DNA of 11,186 nucleotides from assembly GCA_031278735.1 (NCBI GenBank), contig JAITJU010000177.1, positions 1 to 11,186 on the forward strand, given 5' to 3'. The DNA comes from Zoogloeaceae bacterium. GTDB lineage: Bacteria > Pseudomonadota > Gammaproteobacteria > Burkholderiales > Rhodocyclaceae. Made by a program: the position numbers and the translations under genes. This document shows positions 1-6,919 of the stretch, in pieces. Each line of letters begins with the position of its first letter. Positions within the stretch are counted from its first letter, which is position 1. The notes below the pieces were generated by a model. That model saw only the letters and a program-made list of their open reading frames with translations, did no database searches and had not been told where the DNA came from.

Positions 1-44
1 CGTTTCTCTTCTTGTTTTCGCGCCAGAAGGGCAGCGCGCCATGA
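1..44 (+). CDS. C-terminus of FecCD/BtuC-type ABC transporter permease (partial)
   Basis: The third forward frame is open from the window edge and ends with the TGA at 42-44; the visible residues read FLFLFSRQKGSAP. A hydrophobic stretch followed by a short basic tail containing an RQK-like motif is the usual end of FecCD/BtuC-family permeases, where the last helix is followed by a few cytoplasmic residues. The stop overlaps the ATG of the next gene as ATGA, the typical translational coupling of permease and ATPase in siderophore, haem and cobalamin importers. Only 13 residues are visible, so the family call rests mainly on this arrangement and on the downstream ATPase. The substrate cannot be told. 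Confidence 0.6.
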   Translation, partial: FLFLFSRQKGSAP

Positions 45-811
45 CCGCGCCGCTTCTGACCGCGCGCCAGCTCACGATCCGCATTGGCGCGCATCTGGTA
101 TGCCGCGATCTGGAAATGCGGCTGTTTCCCGGCGATTCCCTCGTCATTCTGGGACGCAACGGCGCGGGCAAATCCACATTGCTTGCCGCGCTGGCCGGGC
201 TGCGCGCGCCGGAAGGCGGAGAAATCCTGCTGAACGGCAAACGCTACGCCGAACTGAAGCCGCGCGCGGCGGCGCGGCAACGCGGCTGGCTGGGACAGCG
301 GCGTGACGATCCCTTTGCCGCGCGAGTGCTGGAAATCGCCCTGACCGGACGCCATCCGCATCTGGGGCGCTGGCAGTGGGAAAGCGCGGCGGATGTTGCG
401 AAAGCGCGCGCGGCGCTGGCGGATGTCGATCTGGCGCAAATGGCGGAGCGCGACGTGCGCACACTCTCCGGCGGCGAACGGCAACGGCTGGCCATTGCGA
501 CCCTGCTGCTTCAGGAGACGCCGCTGATGCTGGCGGACGAGCCGATAGCCCATCTGGACATGAATCACCAAATCGTCGCCCTGACGCTGCTCGCCGGGCG
601 CGTCCGGCATGGCGCGGCGCTTATCAGCGTTCTGCACGATCCGGGACTTGCCATGCGTTGCCACACGCGGGCGCTGCTCCTGTACGGCGACGGCGAAACC
701 GAGATCGGCGCGGCGGACGCCCTGCTCATTCCGGAAAAACTCTCCCGTCTTTATGGTCATCCCCTGCTGAAAACCGAAGCCAATGGCCGCGCCGCCTTCA
801 TTCCCATCTGA
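41..811 (+). CDS. ABC transporter ATP-binding protein, FecE/BtuD type (iron-chelate, haem or cobalamin import)
   Basis: This 256-residue cytoplasmic ATPase would power import of a metal chelate through the FecCD-type permease encoded just upstream. All nucleotide-binding motifs are intact: Walker A GRNGAGKST at residues 38-46, Q-loop Gln86, signature LSGGERQ at 142-148, Walker B LMLADEP at 162-168 with catalytic Glu167, the D-loop near 170-173, and switch His199. Length and motif spacing fit the FecE/FepC/HmuV/BtuD group. The ATG overlaps the permease stop (ATGA), and AAGG lies about 10 nt upstream, so this start is favoured. The gene is last in its operon, because a convergent gene (rluB) ends only 12 bp away. 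The family does not identify the substrate, and no Fur or cobalamin-riboswitch signal can be seen because the operon start lies outside the window. Confidence 0.9.
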   Translation: MTAPLLTARQLTIRIGAHLVCRDLEMRLFPGDSLVILGRNGAGKSTLLAALAGLRAPEGGEILLNGKRYAELKPRAAARQRGWLGQRRDDPFAARVLEIALTGRHPHLGRWQWESAADVAKARAALADVDLAQMAERDVRTLSGGERQRLAIATLLLQETPLMLADEPIAHLDMNHQIVALTLLAGRVRHGAALISVLHDPGLAMRCHTRALLLYGDGETEIGAADALLIPEKLSRLYGHPLLKTEANGRAAFIPI

Positions 812-835
812 CCGGAAGCGTATTCAAACGTCCGG
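812..835. terminator. Possible bidirectional hairpin between convergent genes
   Basis: CCGGA at 812-816 can pair with TCCGG at 831-835, and CGT at 819-821 with ACG at 828-830, closing the loop ATTCAA with a two-base bulge. It sits exactly where the ABC ATPase gene and rluB converge and overlaps the last codons of rluB. There is no T-tract on either side, so it is only a weak terminator candidate. It may simply be chance structure in a GC-rich region. Confidence 0.25.
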
Positions 836-1702
836 CTGTCTGATTTCTTTCAGCCCGGCCAGAAGGCGCTCGACTTCGGCTTTCCCCAGTTCCAGGAACC
901 GACCGCGTTTCAGGCGCGACGGCAAGACAAAGGGGCCATAGCGGATACGGATCAGACGACTGACCTTGCTGCCCACCGCCTCGAACATACGCCGCACTTC
1001 GCGGTTTCTGCCTTCAAAAAGGCTGACGTGATGCCAGTGGTTTACGCCTTGCCCGCCCGCGTCTTCCAGACTGGCAAAACGGGCGACGCCATCTTCCAGG
1101 GGCACCCCCGCCAGAAGTTTTTCCTGGGCGTCCGGGGCAAGTTCGCCGATCACCCGCACGGCATATACGCGCAACAATTCCGCGCCGGGGTGCATCAACT
1201 GGTTTGCCAGCTCGCCGGAAGTGGTAAACAAAATGAGGCCGGAAGTGTTCAGATCCAGTCTGCCCACCGCTACCCAGCGGCTGCCGCGCAAGCGCGGCAG
1301 GGCGGCAAAGACGTTGGGGCGGCCTTCTGGATCGTCGCGGGAGACAATCTCGCCCTCAGGTTTGTGATAGAGCAAAACGCGCGGCAGTTGCGTGGAAAAA
1401 TGCAGGGTGATGAGCTTTCCATCCAGCTTCACTCGATCCCGGGGGCCGACGCTCATGCCGATTTCCGCCTGTTGGCCATTGACCTCCAGGCGTCCGGCGG
1501 CGATCCACGCTTCCATTTGTCGCCGCGACCCCAGCCCCGCCCGCGCCAGAACCTTGTGCAGGCGCTCGCTGACTGCGGATGCGGACGGGCGCGGAATATG
1601 CCGCGCCGCGCCGCGGCGATTGCGTCGGCCATCCAGACCGCCGTCTGCGCCGCCAAAAGGCGCGGGGGCTGTAGAGCGAACAGGTTTTTTTTCAGGACGC
1701 AT
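824..1702 (-). CDS. rluB: 23S rRNA pseudouridine synthase RluB
   Basis: This is a predicted pseudouridine synthase of the RsuA/RluB/RluE/RluF family; RluB modifies U2605 (E. coli numbering) in 23S rRNA. The protein has 292 residues. An Arg/Gly-rich extension (about 1-44) precedes an S4 RNA-binding domain (about 46-93, beginning SERLHKVLARAGLGSRR). The synthase domain follows, with the catalytic motif GRLDLNTSGL at 147-156 (Asp150 is the predicted nucleophile) and the family motif EGRNREVRRMFEAVG at 230-244. The start is an ATG preceded by GGAG with a 7-nt spacer, and it overlaps the end of scpB by 11 bp. No good alternative start lies nearer the S4 domain, and basic N-terminal extensions are common in this family. 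An A8 run covers codons 4-6. RluB is preferred over RluF or RsuA because of the scpA-scpB context. Confidence 0.9.
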   Translation of the reverse strand: MRPEKKPVRSTAPAPFGGADGGLDGRRNRRGAARHIPRPSASAVSERLHKVLARAGLGSRRQMEAWIAAGRLEVNGQQAEIGMSVGPRDRVKLDGKLITLHFSTQLPRVLLYHKPEGEIVSRDDPEGRPNVFAALPRLRGSRWVAVGRLDLNTSGLILFTTSGELANQLMHPGAELLRVYAVRVIGELAPDAQEKLLAGVPLEDGVARFASLEDAGGQGVNHWHHVSLFEGRNREVRRMFEAVGSKVSRLIRIRYGPFVLPSRLKRGRFLELGKAEVERLLAGLKEIRQPDV

Positions 1703-2249
1703 CGGCGGACTCCGGCGGGTTGAGGCGTCCCTGGGCTTCCAGCGCGGGCAGTTCGCCCAGGGTCAGCAGACCCAGATCATCCAGAAATTTGCGTGTGGTC
1801 GCGTAAAGCGCCGGACGCCCCGGCGTTTCCCGATGCCCCACCACGTCGATCCAACCGCGCTCTTCCAGGGCGCGAATGGCGTTGGCATTGACGGCGACGC
1901 CGCGAATGGCCTCGATGTCGCCGCGCGTCACCGGCTGACGATAAGCGATGACGGCCAACGTTTCCAGCACGACGCGCGAGTATTTGGGCGGCTTTTCCGG
2001 GCTTAGGCGTTCCAGATGGGGCATGTATTCGGCGCGGACGCGAAATCGCCAGCCGGAAGCCAGCCGCACCAGTTCCGCCGGGCGATCCTGCCAGGCCGCG
2101 CGCAGCTTCTCCAGGCATTTGCGCAACAGGTCGTCGCTCAATTCATCGTCGAACATTTTTTTGAAATCCGCCAGCGAAAGCGGTTCCTGCGCCGCCAGCA
2201 GCGCCGCTTCCAGCGTCGATTCAAGTTTATGCAAATTCATGTCGCGCAT
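1692..2249 (-). CDS. scpB: Segregation and condensation protein ScpB
   Basis: ScpB dimers bind the kleisin ScpA and, with SMC, form bacterial condensin, which compacts and helps separate the chromosome. The predicted protein has 185 residues and two winged-helix domains. The first (about 8-80) begins LHKLESTLEAALLAAQEPLS. The second (about 90-165) carries the hallmark segment VLETLAVIAYRQPVTRGDIE, followed by IRGVAVNANAI and EERGWIDVVG. The reading frame extends upstream to 2408, but that part is antisense-free shadow of scpA coding sequence. The ATG at 2249 has AGGA 5 nt upstream, whereas the next ATG (2240) has it 14 nt away, so 2249 is chosen. The gene overlaps the end of scpA by 23 bp and the start of rluB by 11 bp, indicating one operon with translational coupling. 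Confidence 0.93.
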   Translation of the reverse strand: MRDMNLHKLESTLEAALLAAQEPLSLADFKKMFDDELSDDLLRKCLEKLRAAWQDRPAELVRLASGWRFRVRAEYMPHLERLSPEKPPKYSRVVLETLAVIAYRQPVTRGDIEAIRGVAVNANAIRALEERGWIDVVGHRETPGRPALYATTRKFLDDLGLLTLGELPALEAQGRLNPPESADAS

Positions 2250-3054
2250 CCGTATCCTGTGCCGCCAGGTGAATATAAATGGGACAAAACGCCTCGATCT
2301 GGACAATATCCACCAGACGTTCGCGCGCCAGTTCCAGCATGGCGATGAAATGCACCACCAGCACGGACGTCCCCAGGAGCGGGTCGAACAGCGTCTCAAA
2401 GGCGGCATGTCCGCCCCGCGTCCGCAAGAAGCGCAGAATGACGCCCATGTGCTCGCGCACGGAAAGCGCCTCGCGCGTAATCTGGTGGCGCGAGTGCAGA
2501 CTGGACTGGCGCAGGACGTTGCGCCATGCCGCCTGCAAATCTTCCTGTGTGACGGCGGGATAACGCTTGATCAGGCTTTTTTCGACCCAGGCTTCCAGCC
2601 AGAAGAAATCCCGCTCGGCCTGTTTCATCCGGTCGATTTTCTGCGCCGCGAGTTTGATTTGCTCGTATTCCATCAGCCGCCGCGCCAGTTCCGCGCGCGG
2701 GTCCGCCGCTTCTTCGCCGTCCGCCGCCTGGGGACGGGGCAGCAACATGCGCGACTTGATTTCGATCAGCATCGCCGCCATCACCAGGTACTCGGCGGCC
2801 AATTCGAGATTCTCAGAGCGCATGGCTTCGACATAATCGAGATACTGGCGCGTCAAGGACGCCATGGGAATATCGAGAATATCGACGTTGGCCTTGCGAA
2901 TCAGGTAGAGCAACAAATCCAGCGGTCCCTCGAACGCCTCCAGCATGACTTCCAGCGCGTCCGGCGGAATATACAAATCCTGCGGCAACTCAGCCAGCGG
3001 CTGCCCGTAGACGCGCGCCGCCAGCGCCGGAACGATGTCCGCCGCCGCCGTCAC
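2227..3054 (-). CDS. scpA: Segregation and condensation protein ScpA (kleisin), GTG start
   Basis: ScpA is the kleisin that bridges SMC heads and recruits ScpB in bacterial condensin. From the GTG at 3054 the protein has 275 residues, a usual length. It begins with a short lead containing YGQPLAELPQDLYIPPDALE, then the conserved N-terminal core FEGPLDLLLYLIRK (41-54), which contacts SMC. Next come DILDIPMASLTRQYLDYVEAM (58-78) and the helical segment EYLVMAAMLIEIKSRMLLPRP (88-108). The C-terminal winged helix ends near 263 with VDIVQIEAFCPIYIHL. The frame stays open to 3306 (359 residues from an ATG), but the extra 84 residues look non-conserved and basic. A strong GGAGG sits 5 nt before the GTG, so the shorter form is preferred. 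It is first in the scpA-scpB-rluB operon. Confidence 0.93.
   Translation of the reverse strand: MTAAADIVPALAARVYGQPLAELPQDLYIPPDALEVMLEAFEGPLDLLLYLIRKANVDILDIPMASLTRQYLDYVEAMRSENLELAAEYLVMAAMLIEIKSRMLLPRPQAADGEEAADPRAELARRLMEYEQIKLAAQKIDRMKQAERDFFWLEAWVEKSLIKRYPAVTQEDLQAAWRNVLRQSSLHSRHQITREALSVREHMGVILRFLRTRGGHAAFETLFDPLLGTSVLVVHFIAMLELARERLVDIVQIEAFCPIYIHLAAQDTDARHEFA
2255..2258 (-). promoter_or_regulatory. Ribosome-binding site deciding the scpB start
   Basis: On the minus strand AGGA is followed by a 5-nt spacer (TACGG) and the ATG at 2249. It supports the MRDMNLHK start over the ATG at 2240. It lies inside the 3' end of scpA. Confidence 0.55.
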
Positions 3055-3364
3055 GGACGCCTCCGCCAACAGGAACGCGCTCTTCGCGCGCCGCAGATTC
3101 TTGTTTTTGGCGCGCGGCAAAAGCCTGTCTGCCGCGCAAACGCCGCAGGCAGGCGCGCAGCCCGCCCGAATTCTTGACGATGATACATCTATCCCGCTTT
3201 CCCTCTTGTGCGAACGCCCATCATAACATCCCCGCCACGCCCCATTGGGTCGAATCATCCGGACTGGCGGGGCAATCGCCCGTGAATTTATTGCGGATGC
3301 ATCCAAAGGCGGGCGTCAGGCGTACAATGGCGCGGCATTTTGCGCTTTTGTCCTTCTTTTGCCC
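3055..3364. other. 310-bp divergent intergenic region between scpA and the RND gene
   Basis: No convincing gene lies here. Frames on both strands are open, but their translations look like noise. The region must carry the promoter(s) for scpA-scpB-rluB (leftward) and for the RND gene (rightward). A TACAAT hexamer at 3323-3328, 37 nt before the RND start, could be a -10 element, but no matching -35 lies 15-18 nt upstream. For scpA, TATCAT on the minus strand (near 3180-3185) is a possible -10, also without a good -35. A relatively AT-rich patch around 3165-3235 is the most likely promoter zone. No riboswitch or clear operator palindrome was found. Confidence 0.5.
3060..3064 (-). promoter_or_regulatory. 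Strong Shine-Dalgarno deciding the scpA GTG start
   Basis: The minus strand reads GGAGG, then a 5-nt spacer (CGTCC), then GTG at 3054-3052. This is the best ribosome-binding site near the 5' end of the scpA frame and argues that the upstream in-frame ATG at 3306 is not the real start. Confidence 0.65.
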
Positions 3365-6300
3365 ATGAAGCTCTCTGAAATCTGCATTGCGCGTCCGGTT
3401 TTCGCCACGGTGCTTTCCCTGGCGCTCATATTGCTGGGCGTGGTTTCCTACGGGCGATTGACTGTGCGCGAGTATCCGCATATCGACGAGCCGATTGTCA
3501 CGGTTTCCACCACTTATCGCGGCGCTTCGGCGGAAATCATCGAGTCGCAGATCACGAAGCCGCTGGAAGATTCGCTGGCGGGCATCGAGGGCGTCGAGGT
3601 GCTTTCTTCCGTCTCCCGTTCCGAAAGGAGCCAGGTTTCCGTGCGCTTCAAGATGGAGCGCGACCCGGATTCCGCCGCTTCCGACGTGCGCGACCGCGTC
3701 TCGCGCGCGCGCGGGAAATTGCCGGACGACGTGGATGAACCCATCATCGCCAAGGTGGAGGCGGACGCCGATCCGATCATTCGTCTTTCCTTTTCTTCCG
3801 ATCGGCATACGCCGCTGGAAGTGAGCGATTTTGCCAGCCGCATCGTCAAGCCGCGCCTGCAAACCCTGCCGGGCATGGCGGACGTGGGCATTTACGGCGA
3901 GCGTCGCTTTGCCATGCGGATATGGCTGGATCGCGCCCGGCTGGCGGCCTATCAGGTGACGGCACAGGATGTGGAGGACGCCCTGCGCCAGCAGAATGTG
4001 GAAGTTCCCGCCGGGCGCATCGAAAGTTTCCGGCGGGAATTTTCCGTGGTGGCGCAGACGGATTTGCAGCGCCCGGAAGAATTCGCGGCGGTGATCGTCA
4101 AAACGGTCAACGGTTATCCGGTGCGGCTTGCCGACTTGGGGCGGGTGGAGGTTGGCGCGGAATCCGAGCGCAACATTACGCGCTTTTCCGGCAGGAGCGC
4201 CATCAATCTGGGGCTGATCAAGCAATCCACCGCCAATCCGCTGGAACTGGCGCGCGCCCTGCAGGAAGAATTGCCGCGCATCGCCGCGGAATTGCCGGAA
4301 GGCATGAGCGTTGATGTTTCCTACGATTCCACGACCTTCATCGATCGTTCCATCGAAGCGGTGTTTTCCACCATTGGCGAATCCATCGTGCTGGTGATCC
4401 TGATCATTTTCTTTTTCCTGCGGAATTTCCGCGCCACACTGGTTCCGCTGGTGACGATTCCGGTGTCGCTCGTCGGCGTGTTTTCCCTGATGTTCGTCAT
4501 GGGGTTTTCCATCAACACGCTGACTCTGCTGGCGCTGGTGCTGGCGATTGGCCTGGTGGTCGATGACGCCATCGTGATGCTGGAAAACATTTTTCGCCAT
4601 ATCGAGGCGGGCATGCCGCGCCGCGAAGCGGCAAGAAAGGGCGCGAGGGAAATCGGCTTTGCCGTGGTCGCCATGACCATCACGCTTGCCGCCGTCTACG
4701 CGCCGGTGGCTTTCATGACCGGGCGCACGGGCAAGCTTTTCATCGAATTCGCGCTCACACTGGCCGGAGCGGTGCTGGTTTCCGGCTTTGTGGCGCTCAC
4801 CCTGTCGCCGATGATGTGTTCGCAGTTGTTGCGGCATCAGGAAAAGCACAACCGCGCCTTTGCGTTGGTGGAACGCTTTCTGGACGGACTGACGGCGGGT
4901 TATCAGAACGTGCTGGCGTTCATGCTCCGGCGGCGCGCGCTGGTCATGCTGGTTTTTTTCGCGGTGGCGGCGGCGGGCGGTGTGTTTTTCATGCTCCTGA
5001 AATCGGAGCTTGCGCCCATCGAGGATCGCGGCACCATCGTCGGTTCCTTCTCCGGCCCGGAAGGGGCGACGCTGGTCTACATGGATGGTTATGCCCGCCA
5101 ACTGGAAGCCATTTATCTGAAGACGCCGGAAATCGACCGGTACAACATCATCGTTGGCGCGCCCATCCTGAATCGCGGCGTCTCCTTCGCGCGGCTTACC
5201 GACTGGAAGGCGCGCAAGCGAACAGCACAGGAAATCGCCGAGGAACTGCGTCCGCAATTTTCCGCCATTCCCGGCATTCTGGCTTTTCCCACGCTGCCGC
5301 CGTCGCTGGGGCAGAGCGGTCGGGCGCAACCTGTCAATTTCGTCATCATCACCAGCGCCGATTACACAGAACTGGCGCAGGTCGTGGAAGCCTTCGTGCA
5401 GGAAATTCGCAAGAATCCCGGTCTCAACAATATCGATACCGACTTGCGCTTGAACAAGCCGGAACTCAATGTGCATGTCAACCGCGAGCGCGCCGCCGAT
5501 TTGGGCGTTTCCGTGGATACCGTGGGGCGCACCCTGGAAACCATGCTCGGCGGACGTCAGGTGACGCGCTTCAAGCGCGACGGCGAGCAGTATGAAGTCA
5601 TCGTGCAGGTGGAAGACGACGAACGGGTGACGCCGGAAGACATCCGCGACATTTATACCCGCGGCAAGAATGGCGAGATGATCCCGCTGTCCAGTCTGCT
5701 TTCCGTGCGAGAGACCGTCAGTCCGCGGGAATTGAACCACTTCGCCCAGCGTCGCGCCGTGACCATTACCGCCAATCTCACGCCGGGCTATACGCTGGGC
5801 GAGGCGCTGGCCTTCATGGAAGACACGGCGCGCAAGATGCTGAAACCCGGCTATGCCGTGGATTACAACGGTCAGTCACGCGAATTCCGCCAGTCCTCCT
5901 CTTCGCTCGCCATGACTTTCCTGCTGGCGCTGGCCTTCATTTATCTGGTGCTGGCGGCGCAGTTCGAGAGTTTCCGCGCCCCGTTCATCATCATGCTCAC
6001 CGTGCCGCTGTCCATGACCGGCGCCCTGGCCGCACTGTATTTTTTCGGCGGCACCCTGAATGTGTATAGTCAGATTGGCCTGGTCACGCTGGTCGGCCTG
6101 ATTACCAAGCACGGCATTCTGATCGTGGAATTCGCCAACCAGTTGCAGGAACAGGGCAGGGATCGGACGCGCGCGGCCATGGAAGCCGCGCAGTTGCGTT
6201 TGCGCCCCATCCTCATGACTACCGGCGCAATGGTGCTGGGCGCGTTGCCGCTGGCGCTGGCAAGCGGCGCGGGCGCGGAATCCCGCCAACAGATCGGCTG

Positions 6301-6454
6301 GGTCATCGTCGGCGGTCTCCTGCTCGGCACTTTTTTTACTCTGTTCGTCGTGCCCGCGGTCTATAGCCTGCTGGCGCTCAAGGGGCAGCGCCAGGACGAT
6401 CCGGGCGGGACGAACGGCACCGCATGGGGCGGGCAAGCCGTCCAGTATGGGTAG
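3365..6454 (+). CDS. RND (HAE1 family) efflux transporter permease subunit
   Basis: This is a proton-driven inner-membrane efflux pump of the AcrB/MexB superfamily, which exports drugs or other amphiphiles in a tripartite complex with a periplasmic adaptor and an outer-membrane channel. It has 1029 residues, the normal length. Helix 1 starts near the N-terminus (VFATVLSLALILLGVVSYG), and two large periplasmic loops separate the two six-helix halves. Proton-relay residues are present: the helix-4 pair Asp400-Asp401 (GLVVDDAIVMLEN), Lys915 (GLITKHGILIVEFANQ) and Thr952-Thr953 (RPILMTTGAMVLGALPLAL). The ATG at 3365 gives the classic cytoplasmic start MKLSEICIARPVFATV, but no Shine-Dalgarno precedes it. 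The frame continues upstream to a TTG at 3245 without recognisable sequence. It ends in TAG-TAA. No adaptor or outer-membrane gene flanks it, and the substrate is unknown. Confidence 0.93.
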   Translation: MKLSEICIARPVFATVLSLALILLGVVSYGRLTVREYPHIDEPIVTVSTTYRGASAEIIESQITKPLEDSLAGIEGVEVLSSVSRSERSQVSVRFKMERDPDSAASDVRDRVSRARGKLPDDVDEPIIAKVEADADPIIRLSFSSDRHTPLEVSDFASRIVKPRLQTLPGMADVGIYGERRFAMRIWLDRARLAAYQVTAQDVEDALRQQNVEVPAGRIESFRREFSVVAQTDLQRPEEFAAVIVKTVNGYPVRLADLGRVEVGAESERNITRFSGRSAINLGLIKQSTANPLELARALQEELPRIAAELPEGMSVDVSYDSTTFIDRSIEAVFSTIGESIVLVILIIFFFLRNFRATLVPLVTIPVSLVGVFSLMFVMGFSINTLTLLALVLAIGLVVDDAIVMLENIFRHIEAGMPRREAARKGAREIGFAVVAMTITLAAVYAPVAFMTGRTGKLFIEFALTLAGAVLVSGFVALTLSPMMCSQLLRHQEKHNRAFALVERFLDGLTAGYQNVLAFMLRRRALVMLVFFAVAAAGGVFFMLLKSELAPIEDRGTIVGSFSGPEGATLVYMDGYARQLEAIYLKTPEIDRYNIIVGAPILNRGVSFARLTDWKARKRTAQEIAEELRPQFSAIPGILAFPTLPPSLGQSGRAQPVNFVIITSADYTELAQVVEAFVQEIRKNPGLNNIDTDLRLNKPELNVHVNRERAADLGVSVDTVGRTLETMLGGRQVTRFKRDGEQYEVIVQVEDDERVTPEDIRDIYTRGKNGEMIPLSSLLSVRETVSPRELNHFAQRRAVTITANLTPGYTLGEALAFMEDTARKMLKPGYAVDYNGQSREFRQSSSSLAMTFLLALAFIYLVLAAQFESFRAPFIIMLTVPLSMTGALAALYFFGGTLNVYSQIGLVTLVGLITKHGILIVEFANQLQEQGRDRTRAAMEAAQLRLRPILMTTGAMVLGALPLALASGAGAESRQQIGWVIVGGLLLGTFFTLFVVPAVYSLLALKGQRQDDPGGTNGTAWGGQAVQYG

Positions 6455-6547
6455 TAACGGGGCGGTCGTCTGGCGGATCGCAAGGCGTAAGAACTCCGTT
6501 CAAAATCTTTTGCGAAAGAGGCGCGGGAAGGCCGAATGGACGAGGAC

Positions 6548-6584
6548 GAACCGCGGGCTGGCGTTGCGCAGCCGTCCGCGGTTC
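6548..6584 (+). other. Strong inverted repeat (hairpin) upstream of nqrM
   Basis: GAACCGCGG at 6548-6556 pairs perfectly with CCGCGGTTC at 6576-6584. Inside it, GCTG at 6557-6560 pairs with CAGC at 6569-6572, leaving an 8-nt loop (GCGTTGCG) and a 3-nt bulge (CGT, 6573-6575). It lies in the 210-bp gap between the RND gene and nqrM, 80 bp before the nqrM ATG. No T-tract follows, so it is not a classical intrinsic terminator. It could still end RND transcription, protect the 3' end, or shape the nqrM leader. The rest of the gap (6455-6664) shows no other feature I can support. Confidence 0.55.
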
Positions 6585-6664
6585 CTGCGCTGGCAATGCG
6601 TGAAGACTGGTGCGAGAATGATCGGGTTGCCGGACACTCGGCGGATTTGCGAGCGGAATTTTTC

Positions 6665-6883
6665 ATGAACCTGTTTTTTGTCACCTTTGGCGTCATCGTT
6701 TTTCTGGTGCTCATTATGGCCATTGGCGTTTTGTGCGGACGCAAGCCCATTGCGGGAAGTTGCGGCGGCTATGAAGCCCTGAACGTCGAATGCGCCGCAG
6801 GCTGCAAGACGCCGTGCGCAAAACGCCAGGCCGCCCTCGCCAGAGCGCGCGCCGCGACGGACGCGGAAATGGATGCGGATTGA
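6665..6883 (+). CDS. nqrM: NqrM-like protein (DUF539), Na+-NQR maturation factor
   Basis: This is a small membrane-anchored Cys protein. In Vibrio, NqrM is needed to assemble the Na+-translocating NADH:quinone oxidoreductase, probably by helping build the iron centre between NqrD and NqrE. The protein has 72 residues, like known NqrM. A transmembrane helix (about 3-23) is followed by the diagnostic GRKPIAGSCGG (25-35) and a CAAGCKTPC cluster (43-51). The four family cysteines are C33, C44 (family position approximate), C48 and C51, and an extra Cys24 is present. The ATG at 6665 starts directly at the helix; GCGGA lies 7 nt upstream. An in-frame upstream ATG (6536) would add 43 unconserved residues. 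Neither nqr genes nor apbE are nearby, which is unusual. Confidence 0.85.
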   Translation: MNLFFVTFGVIVFLVLIMAIGVLCGRKPIAGSCGGYEALNVECAAGCKTPCAKRQAALARARAATDAEMDAD

Positions 6884-6919
6884 CTGCGTCTGGGGCGGCG
6901 ATTCCCCGCTTTCCCGTTT

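Noticed and set aside
2240..2408. Upstream extension of the scpB frame to 2408
   Set aside because: It lies wholly within scpA coding sequence and gives unconserved residues; the AGGA-supported ATG at 2249 starts right at the conserved domain.
1948..3177. Open frame of about 409 codons on the plus strand opposite scpA and scpB
   Set aside because: Low-complexity Arg/Gln-rich translation, no ribosome-binding site, fully covered by two well-recognised genes on the other strand.
3221..5740. Very long antisense open frame (about 839 codons) opposite the RND gene
   Set aside because: Its translation is rich in His, Arg and Gln with no family motif. It mirrors the codon bias of the clearly real RND gene, a common artefact in GC-rich genomes.
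6892..6907. GGGG/CCCC hairpin between nqrM and the sirtuin as a shared terminator
   Set aside because: Only four base pairs with an 8-nt loop and no clear T-tract on the needed side; too weak to call.
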